A stretch of DNA of 64,000 bases from Chrysopilus asiliformis (lineage: Eukaryota > Arthropoda > Insecta > Diptera > Rhagionidae): contig OZ035960.1 of NCBI GenBank assembly GCA_964034945.1, forward strand, positions 27,329,487 through 27,393,486, read 5' to 3'. The translations under genes and the position numbers were made by a program. Within the stretch, counting starts at the first letter, position 1. Each line of letters starts with the position of its first letter. Of the stretch, positions 48,541 through 60,248 are shown piece after piece. A model generated the notes under the pieces. The model saw nothing but the letters and a program-made list of their open reading frames with translations, was not told the origin of the DNA and did no database searches.

Positions 48541-49211
48541 TTGTATGGGTGACAAGATACCCGTGCACCTTTTTGCATTTTCAAATTGAAAAAAAAAAGG
48601 TTCTGGGTGGTCTAGAGGCATAAAACTTACTCCTAAAATTTGGTAAAGTTACTAATTTTAAAGTTTTTGGGTTTTTATCATCTTCGGGGGTCGAGGTATA
48701 CACCTGTTTGTAAAAAACGCCTTAAAAGGTGACAAGGTTCCCTGCACCTTCATACATTTTGTATGGAAATTCATGAAAATAGCCTTGCTTTATTGTTTAT
48801 TTAAAAAAATAATAATGTTTTTCAATGTTTGATAATTATAAAATATTTTTTAAACCTTATGTATGTGACGACGCAAACACCTTGGTAGGGTGACAAGGTA
48901 ACCGTGTACCTTCATATATTTTGTACTAGCTTGCATACCCGTCGTTGCCGGGTTAAGTTTTTTCAAATTTTTTATTCTTATTTTTGATGGTCTATGATGG
49001 AGCTAAACTTCAGGCCAATCGGCTCGGTAGTTTCCCCGCGAAAGTGTAACATAGTGCAAAAACTAAGTTTCGAAATCACTTTACCCCCTCCCCTTACTCC
49101 CCCCACCCCTCGCGCTACTTTTCCGTATGCCTATATTGGAACCAGAATTATCACAGACACTCATGCCAAATTTCAAGTCAACCGGTTCAGCCGTTTTTGC
49201 GTGAAAGAGGA

Positions 49212-49254
<43 letters not shown>

Positions 49255-49425
49255 CCAACTCATTTTTATATATTAGTATGATAATGAAGAAATCGTTTCT
49301 CTAACAGTAAATACCGGTTTCTATATAGACCTATATATATTCCCACATACACGCATATTTATACATTTATTATAAATTTGTCACCCTGACCGAGGTGTTT
49401 GAGTCGTCACACATGTAAGGGTTAA
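48540..49425. repeat. GGTGACAAGG repeat and inverted copy
   Basis: GGTGACAAG(A/G)TNCC(C/G)TG(C/T)ACCTT occurs at about 48548, 48728 and 48889. An inverted match to 48856-48900 (ACGACGCAAACACCTTGG) lies at 49385-49415 (GACCGAGGTGTTTGAGTCGT). The ACTAGCTTGC repeat is inserted between the third copy and the inverted copy. Confidence 0.7.
48925..49279 (+). repeat. ACTAGCTTGC dispersed repeat, two-subunit form
   Basis: Same head, CAATCGGCTCGGTAGTTTCC block, TTTACCCCCTCCCCTTACTC block, CAGACAGACA run and TTTTATATATTAGTAT tail as 8733-9230, but one about 145-bp subunit fewer. Length variation by whole subunits is the main difference. Confidence 0.88.
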
Positions 49426-49760
49426 GAACATAAGAAAAGCTACAATTGCCAAGGCCAATCATAAAATACTCTATGTGAGAATAGACAAAATTTTTATTTG
49501 AACAAATCCATTTCTGGAGAGGGGGCAAGAGTGGTGCGATTGGGTTTTGATGTAGGGAACGATTATTTATCTAAAATCACATTCTAATCACATTTCGTTT
49601 TCATGAATTGTTCGATACGATGCACCGTCTTCAAGAAAATCGCAAAAAACTATTGTATTTATATGGTAGAGGGGAGAAGGAATGGTCCGATTGAATTCTG
49701 GTGTATGGAAGAGTTATTTAAAATCGTGGCTAACCGTTTTCGAGAAAATTGCCTGGAATT
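49425..49760 (+). mobile_element. 5' fragment of a diverged DINE-like element
   Basis: Starts AACATAAGAAAAGCTACAAT, then units with CCGATTGAATTCTGGTGTAT and GATGCACCGTCTTCAAGAAA. Closest to the element at 32995-33807. The microsatellite and 3' end are missing. Confidence 0.65.
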
Positions 49761-52370
49761 GTTTCTCTTGTAAGGGAAAATTTGCCTCTTAAAGAATTTA
49801 GCCTCAAACAAATGTCACCGAAAACTAAATTCGTAAAATCTGGATAAACGCAACGTAGAATACATTTTCTTTAAGAGAAAATCTTTAAATAACTTTAAAT
49901 ATTGAAAACTAAAAGATTTTTATTTGCCGATTTTTGGAATAAGAATTTTCAAGCCCATTGATCGTGACCCAACATCACATCTAAATACAAAATGGGGTCA
50001 AAAAGATTTGAATAACGACAAAAAGCTTTTTGGTTCCCTTTATTTATTTATTTTATTTTTCCTCGATTTTTCCGTCTTTTTTCCTTCTTGCTCGACATAG
50101 ATTTTGGGTTAACATTGAAATGATTCGTTTTATTTGTGGGATATAGTGTTATATATTTGTAGAAAAAATGTACATAATATAGCTTAAATGTGATATTATA
50201 TTAGGCGATTATACTATATATATGTTGGAAAGTTTTGTATAAAATATCTGAGAGTATATTTTTGTTATCTATAGGCCACAAAAGCTCGATCAAGCCAGAT
50301 TTTGTTTCTGTTGGTATATTCGAACAACTGTGATTTCCCATTTTTCATATGCAAACGCCACAAGCTAAAAATTGGTGGAAGCGTTTCCAAGCAGCGGTAA
50401 GCATAAAAAATATCCCTTTTTTTTGATTCGATATGCTAACATCAACATTTAGGAATAAATGTACAAATCTCAATGTATATAGACTGTTATATTGATATAC
50501 ACATATGTATCTTTGCCTTTCGGCTATGATGATGAGTATCCATTGATACACATGAATTGAGTAATCCGCAGATTTTATACAAATTTCCGATATCTGAATT
50601 CTAAACGACTGTCGTTTTCGTATTATAATTTGTCGCCCCGAGTGACATATCTTGGTGTTTTCTTTCTATTTCGCATAGATGATATGGTAAGATGTCTTAA
50701 AATTCTTAGAGAGAAAATTTAATACGAGGAATAGAGGCATTGAAGAGGGTATAGTCATGTGTTTTGGGATGAAATTATGATAGCAGAAATTATTTGAAAA
50801 TTGGGTAATATATCAATGGAAAATAAATAAATTTCACTGTGATAAATTTTTTTTAGATCGTAGATCAAAGCTTTTGTTATTTTTTTTATTTATCAGAATG
50901 TCGCTTCTTTTTGTCAATGACAGAATTCTTTAATAATATCTTAAAAATATCATTTTCGCCGAAGGTTGTTATCATTGTATAAAAAAGTGGCATTTAATAT
51001 CGACACTGTTTGAACACAATGTTTTACAGAGGAATCTATTAAAAATTCAAAGAAAACTTTGTCCGTATTCAAATCTTCACAGATGAAAAATTGTTTCGAA
51101 TGTAATGAAAAAAAAAAATGCCTTTAAATTTTTGGATCAAATCCAGTTCATATTTCCCTATTTAGCATATGTGTAACATGAGTATGCTTCCGTTTTGTCT
51201 CCGTTCTCTATTCCTTTCGATATTCTTTATGAACATTCTTTAAATATTCTGTACGGCCAAGTAGCCAACATTTTACAAGCAGACAACTAGAAATACCAAT
51301 GGTTTACCAGAATGAATTCTCTTTATACAAGTATTATAAATCATACGCAAGGACTCTTATTAGCATAAACTGGGCAAAATTCATTCGCTCAATTTTTTTT
51401 CTTCAATCTACTATTTTGTACCATAGACAAGAACATAGATATACAAAATAATACGGAAGAAACCAAAATGATCTCCTTCCTCTTTCCTTTTTTTATGAAA
51501 TCAAGTCAAACAAAATAATCCTCCCATTCTTTACCCGATTTAAATACTGGATCGGAGGAATATAGAACGTGCACCCCAAACAAGTAGACGTAGACGTTTT
51601 CCCTGCATGAAATCTATTGTCAGTATTTTTCACTTTTTCCGTTTGTCGGGGGGTTTTTTCCTCTTTTTTCTTTCCATTTTGGCGAGTTTTCTCGTTATTT
51701 AATGCCACGCGATTACAGACTTATTGGAGCATCGTTAATAGATGATGATGATGACGAAATTAAAAATCATTTGTCATATAATAGCTTCACAGGATTTGCT
51801 CTCTAATACAAGTATACATCATTATATCAGACTAAAGGGAACAGCGAGTCTTCAAGGGTTCCTTCTTTGCTCCCCTTAATAATAGCGTTGAATTTAAGGA
51901 AGAAGAAAAAAAAATCAAAATAAAAAAAAGCTCAATGGATGATTTTAAACTAAAAAAAATACACGTGTATAGGTGTTTCATGTATGTGTAGGTGCTTAAT
52001 AAAATATTTTTCCAGAATTTCGGTCTTTTGCGAAAGTAAGTGAAGACAGAATGATTTCAGGTTGCGGGCTAAATAAAATGAGATAAGGCGACTTTACTTA
52101 CTACTAATAGGGATAAAAGTTGGTTAAGAGACGGGAATGAACGAAAAATGTGAACGAAGATGATTCAACGAAATCTTTCATGCATGACAAAATTTAATTT
52201 CATGGCTTCTGAGCAAATTATCTAGTCCGAGGAAAAAATATTGTGAATAAATCTTAAATTAAAAAAAATATATATTTGAAAAAAATATATATAAAATTTT
52301 TGCGTTTTGTTATAGAAACAAAATTTTGGTTGTGCATTTAAGAATTTTTTTTCAAATATCCTGAGAACCG
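49761..52370. other. Gene-free AT-rich DNA
   Basis: No motif-bearing ORF, RNA gene or clear terminal repeat. This is the longest featureless stretch in the window. Confidence 0.5.
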
Positions 52371-52373
52371 TTA

Positions 52374-52658
52374 AGAGCTAAACAGAATGGGAGCGTCAGC
52401 GGCAAGCGTCCGCGTCATTTTTTTAAAACCAATGGAGGGCAATTGAGGCTAACAGAATGATGGCGGTAACGGCGCCATCGCCGCTGAGTTTGAACAAAAT
52501 CCAAAAAGTCTTGTATGTTTAACTGAATAACATTTGACACAAAATGCCACTGCCCGCCGTTGACGCTTCTCATTGTGTCAAGTCGACGTCATTTGAAGAC
52601 GGCACCATGCCACCCGCCGTAGCCGCTTGCTGTTGACGCTCGCATTCTGTTTAGCTCT
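52374..52658. mobile_element. PIF/Harbinger-like MITE with TTA target duplication
   Basis: AGAGCTAAACAGAATG is a perfect 16-bp terminal inverted repeat that continues imperfectly (GAGCGTCA(G/A)C(G/A)GCAAGCG). TTA flanks both ends (52371-52373 and 52659-52661). The interior is GC-richer than its surroundings, with GCCGTTGACGC-like motifs. The 3-bp TTA duplication is the basis for the superfamily call. Confidence 0.82.
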
Positions 52659-52664
52659 TTAGAA

Positions 52665-53060
52665 AAATAAAAAACTGCTAAAGCAGAAAATGTGGGAAAT
52701 TTGACAGCGTTTAAATTTGGTTATATTCCATTTTTTTCAAAAGCGCATAAATTTCGATAAAGTTTCCAAAAACTGTATTTTTCAGAAAAATTTGTATGGA
52801 AGGTACCCGTTAGAGCTACCGTTACTTTTCCAAAAGCAAACAGAAAACTACGATTTTTATAAAGCTTATTCACAAAAAATTTCAAGTCGCTAGGTCAACG
52901 CGTTCTAGAGTTATTAAAGATACGTACTACAGAAAGACCGACAGACAGATCTGTACACGGATGTCCTTATAATTTTTCCTGAAAAGTATTTTGCACTCCT
53001 CAGAAATTTTCCATCTACCCCGTTCTCGAGTCGGTATCGGTCACGAATACAATTCTTTCC
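52665..53060. repeat. Diverged copy of the CGACTTGAAATTTTT repeat
   Basis: Contains AATTTCAAGTCGCTAGGTCA, an AGACCGACAGACAGAT run and GTCGGTATCGGTCACGAATA, which correspond to blocks at 34400-34530. The Harbinger-like MITE sits at its edge. Confidence 0.55.
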
Positions 53061-53350
53061 ATCTGTAGAAGAGTAGAGTGAAAACGTGGGCACAAAATTA
53101 ATTAAAAGACCTAATTTTGTCGGATACTACCTGGAGTTTTCCTTTCCTTTAGAGACGTAACTAGAGGGAGCACGGTGTTGTAGAAACCCAGAAAAAAACC
53201 TCACCCCACAAGTTTTTAAAAATTTTTGTTGTTGAAATAAAATTTCACATATATAAAATATTCGACATTGGACACTGCTACCTTTTAATAAGAAATCTAT
53301 CTACATGGAAATTCAAGCATCCCACTCAAGTCGTCCGAGAGTTACCATGC

Positions 53351-53470
53351 TAACAGACAGACGGGGTGGGTAAACAAGTGGACAGATCGGGTAGACAAGT
53401 GGACAGATCGGGTAAACAAGTGAAAAGATCATGTAAACAAAAGAACGGATCGATTAGCAGATGGACGGGT
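53351..53470. repeat. Short degenerate tandem repeat of about 21 bp
   Basis: GGGTAAACAAGTGGACAGAT is repeated about five times with increasing divergence to the right, after an ACAGACAGACGG run. Confidence 0.8.
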
Positions 53471-53479
53471 ACAATTTTA

Positions 53480-54020
53480 TGCAGTACAAAATCACGAATC
53501 TAATTCTCAGGCAGATAATAAAAACGCCCTTTAAAACTAATGCTAGTTGGGTCTCGTTTCCATAGACAAAAATTTGCAAAAGATTATTTTTTGGAAAGTC
53601 TTTTTCCGAATAAATATTTGATTTGAATACCACATGACTTTTTTTTTAAACAAAATATACGTTCTTGCGCAATTTGCCCTATAACCCGACGAATAATTTT
53701 TTTGTAAAATAAGAAATAAGCTAAATCAATGGACGACTATGCGACTGCCGTTTACTCTCGGAAAACGCCTAGTCCAAAAACGCTGTGTGCGTCATTACCC
53801 TAAATAAGAATTTTTATCTTGCAAATTCTGAAATATCTTGTTAACGGTAAAAGATGTCGTTAACGATAAAAGACAGTGAAAGGAAAAAAATGTGGAGATT
53901 TTAATATCTTTAATTCGTTTTTAAAATGTTTTTTTTTTTTTTTTTTTTTTTTTTTTGAAAAATCGAAAAACGATTGACCCCTGGCAATTGCAACTTTTCT
54001 TATGTTTTAAAAAAGTTTTT
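53480..54020. other. Gene-free, with a poly-T run and repeat scrap
   Basis: A T run of almost 30 bases at about 53930-53956 is followed by GACCCCTGGCAATTGCAACT (53976-53995), a decayed head of the DINE-like family in reverse orientation. Confidence 0.5.
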
Positions 54021-54027
54021 ATTTAAA

Positions 54028-54180
54028 AATGTGCTAAAAAGGAAAAAAAATATTTTTTTGGGCACTGTGTACCAGAAATAAAAGCGAGATAAAGCATAAA
54101 AAATAAAATAAATATTAATCTAGCTTTTATTTCTGATACACAGTGCTCAAAAAAATATTTTTCCCTTTTTAGTGCATTTT
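54028..54180. repeat. Foldback of the AGAAATAAAAGC repeat
   Basis: The left arm GTGCTAAAAAGG...GGGCACTGTGTACCAGAAAT pairs with the right arm ATTTCTGATACACAGTGCTC...CCTTTTTAGTGCA around an AT-rich loop. A single arm lies at 39515-39605. Confidence 0.75.
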
Positions 54181-54262
54181 TCACATATTTTTTCCGAAAC
54201 TAAATATTGCAGAGGAAAGTTTTGTGATGATCACAACTGATATTTTTTTTCATGATCGATTT
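54181..54262 (+). repeat. End block of the dispersed CCGAAACTAAATATTGC repeat
   Basis: TTTTTTCCGAAACTAAATAT, then GCAGAGGAAAGTTTTGTG and ATGATCACAACTGATA. The same order is at 59770-59830. Confidence 0.65.
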
Positions 54263-56236
54263 AGGCGGTAATCTTCCAGTGAATCTTCCAGTGATGACAA
54301 GGACATGTTAGCTGGGAGTCAAAAAAGAAATGCATTGAAAAATAAAAATCAAATCCCAGAGAATGAACTTCTAGCATCCATTCAACTACATGTGCTAGGA
54401 TTTTTCTTCCTCAACATTCCCGTCACTAGTATTAAAGAGTAGTGCCGAGTCCAGGCACGTTTTATTACATACTGGCTCTTATTATTATTATTATTATTTC
54501 TTCTCTCTTCTACGATTTTCCGGATAGAGTTATCAGGAAAAATCGACAAAAAGGGAAAATCCTTGCGAATACCAATAATACTTTGCGGTCATATCAAAAT
54601 CAATAGAAACCTGTTCAGTAATGTAGTTCGCATGCGGATAGCATTCTTTTTCACTGCCAATATAAAAGAGAAAGACCTTTTTTTTTTGAAATGCGTATAG
54701 ATATAAGATTGGTTATATACAGACCGTGCCGGTGGTGATACGTTACCTATAAGCACTATAGAACCTGTGGAAGGATCTTTCCACTTACGACATGGGATGA
54801 AGGCGGTGTATAACCCCAAAGAGATGTAAAGAAAAGCCTCTGTAGCCGTAATTCTGCAACATTAGCAGGTCGAAAGGCACATATATGAATCCAAGTAGCT
54901 CTTTCGATAGGAGTAAAAATGAAGTTTACTAGGGAACATATAGAATTGAAGTAGGTATTCGTAAGCACATAGCCGAAAAGCAAAGCCATGAACAAAATGA
55001 CGCCGGATGATGATATCTTAGGATTTGAGCGTATGATGAGAGGGGAAACATTATCACATGCTTCCGACAACATAAAAAATCCTCTGGATTCAATATAAGC
55101 GAAATTATTATTATTATTCGATGGATATAGGTTATATCATCACCACGAATCTAAGCGGATCTCATGCTAAATAATGAGATGTACATAAATCGGTACCCAT
55201 CCTATGTTATATATTTATTTCAGCTTTTGAAATGTTGGAAAATTTAATTCATGCAAAAATTCAAAAGGATTAATGCCGTTCAAATACCCATCATTTTAAT
55301 AATTTGAGAAAGCTTTTACCTATAAAAATCCAAACTTTTCTGCAATAAAAAAATATATATCGTGTATATCGTTCGTCTATTAAGTTTTTACAAAAACCCA
55401 CTCTTTTAATTTTATCTGTCATTTGTCTGTTCTGTAGTTTATTACGTTATTGTCGTCAGTCAGTATAGTAAAGTAACTTAAATCATTCCTATATATATAT
55501 AAAGGTAAAGTTGAGTTTGATTTTCGTCATGTCAGCCCATTGCCATTGATTTAAGAGTTCTTGTGCCCTCGGAAGGTTGTATTCGTTAGCTAAAAAGGGT
55601 GCACATGATTGCGAAATAAAACAAAGCACACCACATGAAATATTGTTGACCATATCCTACAAATAGGAATAAAGGTCAAAGGAACTATTATCCAACCCAT
55701 AAAATACAGTCTTTAAAAGAAACAAATGGTTGATAGTCTTTCGATCTCAATCGATCTCAAGGGACAAAAGATTTCCGTATTTAAAAAGTTAAAAAAAATG
55801 CCACCAAATAAGTTAGAAGTTCCTAGATTTTTTTTTAAGTTACATAAATAATTTTTTATGATTTAGTAGAAAGTTTTTTTTTATTGATTTTATTGACTTC
55901 TTATACGGTTTCAAAGAAACAAGTCTATATGCGCTTAATCGTACCCAAGAAAAAATTGGTTCTGTGCGTCCAAATGACAAGCGGTAAGGTGCATTTTGTT
56001 ACTTATAGCACTTCCATAGTGCCATATGTAGAGCCCGACTGAGGTCAGTTTTTGGCCGAAGCCTAAGCCGAGAGTTTTGCATAAAAACCCTTACCGTAAC
56101 GGCAAAGCAATTGTGGTTCTATTAAAATAATTTTTTCGTCGCTAAAAATAATAAAAACACTTGAAAATTTACAAAACCAAAGTACAAACAACACAAAAAT
56201 AAATGAAAATTTTGTTAATATTAAGGAAAGTGATTT
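54263..56236. other. No recognised gene; one unidentified minus-strand ORF
   Basis: An ORF at 54756-55073 (minus) has an ATG start and 105 codons, with one strong membrane-like segment (SSGVILFMALLFGYVL). It shows no diagnostic motif. A second overlapping frame (54589-54819) begins with TTG. A fragment of an insect chemoreceptor-type membrane protein is conceivable, but I cannot support it from motifs. Elsewhere nothing is seen. Confidence 0.25.
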
Positions 56237-56765
56237 TTATACCCGTATGGTGAAACCAAAGGGTATATTAGATTTGCCTTACCGTTTGTAACGCCAAGAT
56301 CCCGTCATCACACAAAAAAACGAATTACACCAGTGTGTTTAGAATGATAAAAAAAGTTGAATTTAGCATGTCCGTCCGTCCGTCTGTCCGTCTGTCCGTC
56401 TGTCTGTCTGTCATAACTGGCCGTCCAACCCAAATCTAGGGCATGTGGTTCCAATTAAATGAAGGGAGAGTCTTTTCCCAGAATTTAAAGTGGACCACCA
56501 CTAAACATTCTTGCGCGTAAATCGCTTAACGCGAGCATTACGTATATCGCTTAACGCGGACATTACGTAAAACGCAAAACCTCTAAAATTGTCGTTTCCC
56601 ATTTATCATGTGAAGTACGGTGTTTACTTACTCACATGTGGAAACGATAAATAGGGAAACGATGAACACGACAATTTCTTGAATTGTCTGTCTGTGGCGC
56701 GGATTGCGGGCGCACGGATTAAGCTAGAGACTTGAAATTTTGCACAGATCCGTTTTTCGTAAAAA
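56237..56765 (-). mobile_element. DINE-like repeat, copy H, interrupted and truncated
   Basis: TATACCCGTATGGTGAAACC at the left, CGTTTGTAACGCCAAGATCC, then a GTCCGTCCGTCTGTCC microsatellite to about 56413. Foreign sequence fills 56414-56684. GTCTGTCTGTGGCGCGGATT then resumes the family and continues to about 56765, where the head is missing. The insertion has an internal inverted repeat (GTCGTTTCCC/GGGAAACGA) and two TCGCTTAACGCG motifs. Confidence 0.8.
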
Positions 56766-56992
56766 GTTTAAATAATAGAACATAAGTTCAAATATTAGGT
56801 AGTGAACCAAAAAGGTAGTGATCAAATATTAGGTAGTGGTTCCAATAACTGGGAGTTCAAAAAAAAAGGTGCTGAAATAATCGGTATTTGCCTGTATTAC
56901 AAAAAATGCTGTTCATTGTACACAAATTTTTTATACCGATCGAAAAGTAAATTTCGATCCAAGGTACGGAACCTTTTTTTTACATCTACGGA

Positions 56993-57033
56993 AAGGTACG
57001 GAAAGGTACGGAAAGGTACGGAAAGGTACGGAA
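56993..57033. repeat. 10-bp tandem repeat, about four copies
   Basis: GGTACGGAAA repeated, bracketed by two copies of a CCTTTTTTTTACATCTA block (about 56970 and 57034), with the inverted form ATAGATGTAAAAAAAA at 57067. Confidence 0.9.
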
Positions 57034-57318
57034 CCTTTTTTTTACATCTATGTCCCCTATTGTAACATAGATGTAAAAAAAAACTCGAAAAATCCTTTAC
57101 CCTTAACACTCTAACTGCCACGTCAGTCAAAAAGACCTGACACCTAACTGTACACAACGGCCACAATGAAAATTATTAAAGTGTTCGCTGCAACCCCAAC
57201 GATTTTTCTAGTTGCACACATTTTTTGGTAATAAAATAACATTTAGGTATAATTTTGTTTCGATTTTTTTTCTCTTAGTGCCTTTTTGATTGACAACTAA
57301 ATATTCGAAAAAGGCTTA

Positions 57319-57702
57319 TGCTACATTTACACGAATGACAAATTTGTCATTTTTTTCTTGTCATTATGTTAATTCCCGTGTAAATGGCATAATTTTTGTA
57401 ATTTTTTCTGTCAGAAAATGTCAATCTCTCATAAAAGAATGAACTTGTCCATTCTTTTATGCCAGATTGTCATTCGTACAAACGCAATATTAGTTATGAC
57501 AAAAGTTGAATACTAAAGTTGTCATAACTAATATTGCGTTTGCACGAATGACAATCTGGCATAAAAGAATGGACAAGTTCATTCTTTTATGAGAGATTGA
57601 CATTTTCTGACAGAAAAAATTACAAAAATTATGCCATTTACACGGGAATTAACATAATGACAAGAAAAAAATGACAAATTTGTCATTCGTGTAAATGTAG
57701 CA
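57319..57702. mobile_element. 384-bp snapback MITE with TTA flanks
   Basis: An almost perfect inverted repeat from TGCTACATTTACACGAATGA to its complement at 57702, centred near 57510. Arms are about 185 bp with a spacer of under 20 bp. TTA lies at 57316-57318 and 57703-57705. It looks like an inverted dimer of the neighbouring 182-bp family. Confidence 0.88.
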
Positions 57703-57705
57703 TTA

Positions 57706-57887
57706 TGCTGGGTTTACACGAAAGACAGATTATGACAATCTGTCATAAAAGAATGGACAAGTTCATTCTTTTATGAGAGATTGTCATTTTTCTGACAGAA
57801 ATAATGACAAAAATGATACTATTTACTCGATAATGACAATTTATGACAAAAAAAAATTACAAATTTGTCATTCGTGTAAACGCAGCA
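57706..57887. mobile_element. 182-bp MITE of the same family, TTA flanks
   Basis: The ends TGCTGGGTTTACACGAA and TTCGTGTAAACGCAGCA are inverted. TTA stands on both sides (57703-57705 and 57888-57890). Internal TAAAAGAATGGACAAGTTCA matches each arm of the adjacent 384-bp element. Confidence 0.87.
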
Positions 57888-57917
57888 TTAGAACTATCGT
57901 GGCAGTTAGAGTGTTAA

Positions 57918-59495
57918 TTATGCATAAATTCAAAATTTTTAGAATTTATAAAATAAAAATGGTTTGAAAGATCGAATCTCACTGACTTCTGCTATTACTA
58001 ATATGCAGGAACATTTACGAAACACAAGTGAATTATTTGAATTCATTCAATTAAATAATAATCAGGTGAATGTCAGTTAAAATAACAAACTATGTGTAAT
58101 AAACCTTAAATTGTAGAACAATAAACGTCAACAACTCGAAAGCATTTATATCCTCTTTGCAACCTCCCTTCTCCCCCTTACTAAAATTTCATAAGATGGT
58201 GATATTATTTCCATCACAGTTGATCCAAAATAAAATCTATATATTAGTAGACGGTATGCTTAAACATTATCCCCACCATTTTATCCATGAAATAACTACA
58301 TAATCCAAACGTAATTCTGCTTGGCCACACCGACCATAAATCAATGGCAATTATGATAATCTCAAGTAGTTTACACCAGCAAATGTTCATTAATCTTGAA
58401 TGGTGTTGTGGTCTGTCAATGTGCAAGTGACATCTAATAATCTCGTATCTATCTTTCGGTTGTCCCTGTCAGCTCAGAATTTTTTTCCCTTCGTTTATTT
58501 ATATTTTATTTATTTATTTTTTTCTTATTTCCAGTTCAGCAGGATAGCTAAAGATACTATTCTATATACAGCGGCATAGATATATATTTAACTATATAGA
58601 ATCTAGCTAATTCACGCGAAATATTCCCCGTCTACGTTTCATCTATCACACATAATTTTATTATTATATTTTCTATTCCTTTGCTCCAAGGCTTCCTTGT
58701 ATTTATCTTCCGTTTCTGCAAATAATAAAATTGATTAATGATGTCCTTTATGCCCTTTCTTCAATCTCCTCCATATACACATTAAGAGAAGGTTTCCCTT
58801 CGAATGTGTGAAAACTCTATACTGAGTACCATCATACCTTTCAAGTATGATTCCAACGTGTATAAATATAAATAGAATCGTCTTTGCACTCTATATCCAT
58901 ATGTCTTATGGGAATACAGGAATGAATTCCTCTGTATTTATCTTTATTATATAAAAGGGGAATATGTGGGAGACAAACACCGGGCGATAACGTTGACTAT
59001 AAGTAGATACTCAGAAAGTAGGTGACATCTAGTCTCCGTATAGATAGTTTGGCATCGAATGATACTTTGGACAACTTTTTCGTCCTTAAGTGGAATCGCT
59101 GTTATTTTTATTAAGATTGGCATACAGTCAGTCACTTCTGTTTTTAGTTTTCATAATTTTTTTCCTCAGGCAAAAGTTTATTTATGTAAAGATTTTCGAT
59201 AAAAACACTTACCAAAACAAAAAGAATTCATTCGTTAATTTTAGTGGAATCTATTTTGAGGTTTCCCACACTTTTATTTCTAATTATACGTGTTTATGTA
59301 GAAAAGGTCAAAATTAGACGTTCATAAAAAAATTAGGAAAAACGGTCAATCAATATCAATCAATGTAATCTAAAATTGTTGAGGGTGACGCTGACATTTC
59401 CATGCAAATAAATATTTCAATGTCTGTTGGTTTTTGGTTCTCTATTACTTGGAAAAAAGCGGCCGGGAAAAAATAGCAAATTCAAGAATTTATTT
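57918..59495. other. Gene-free AT-rich DNA
   Basis: No recognisable feature. Confidence 0.5.
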
Positions 59496-59497
59496 AT

Positions 59498-59545
59498 ATA
59501 TTTACTACATGCACATTCGTCTTTGCCGGGTTAAAGTTTTTTTTT
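59498..59545 (+). repeat. Decayed head of the ACTAGCTTGC repeat
   Basis: TACTACATGCACATTCGTC then TTTGCCGGGTTAAAGTTTTT corresponds to the first 40 bases of 8733-9230. The body is absent. Confidence 0.6.
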
Positions 59546-59559
59546 TGCATTAGTTTTTT

Positions 59560-59840
59560 TACACCAGATGCAGTCCTCAACATATTTCAAAAAAATTATT
59601 TTTCTTTTAAATTTCTCGGTTTTTTGAAAAAAAAATTGAAAACTATGCACTATTACGAAAACATTCATATAATCATGTTCAAAGGAAATAAAATTTCCTG
59701 CACTTTCTCTTTAACAGTTTTTACGTGTCTTTAACGGTTTTCGAGATATGTGAAAAAATATTATTTTTTACTTATTTTTTCCGAAACTAAATATTACAAG
59801 TAAAGTTTTGTGTTGATCACAACTGATATTTTTATTTAAA
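59560..59840 (+). repeat. Uninterrupted copy of the dispersed repeat broken at 34730
   Basis: Runs through TTTAACAGTTTTTACGTGTC and TTTAACGGTTTTCGAGATAT without interruption, giving the empty-site reference for 34729/37094. It ends GTGTTGATCACAACTGATA. Confidence 0.7.
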
Positions 59841-60139
59841 TGTTATTTGAGTCTTAATAAACAAACCCTGTGAGTTTCATTAATATACCATACAAAAAAG
59901 GTTACCTGTAGGCAGAAGATTAAAGCAACGATCTTACAAATGTCTCAAAAGGTCGCCTAAACTGCCGCGCCGCCTCAGAAAAATGAGAAAAATTAGGTGG
60001 GGGTCTCTATTATAGAACCCAGCCTCTGTGTCTAGCGGATTAGCGTGCTAAAGTAAATTTACAAATCACGGAAGAAAACTTCACCGGTTTGAATTTGTTC
60101 TACTTGTCTAAAATTGACTTCCGGTTAGTGGTGATTTAT
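59841..60139. other. Nothing recognised
   Basis: No coding or repeat signature. Confidence 0.4.
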
Positions 60140-60248
60140 AATATGGCATTTTCCCTCCTCAGTTTATGAATATCTCCAGTGAATATTAGGAATGAGTTCT
60201 ACTATTATTGGAATATGTCCATTCTTATCTAATCCCTATATACATATC

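Larger units (their letters stand above)
57103..57917. mobile_element. piggyBac-like non-autonomous element (TTAA ends)
   Basis: TTAA plus the perfect 16-bp inverted repeat CACTCTAACTGCCACG stands at the left (57103-57122), with the complement CGTGGCAGTTAGAGTG plus TTAA at the right (57898-57917). TTAA duplication is characteristic of piggyBac. The interior is largely replaced by two nested MITEs. Confidence 0.75.
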
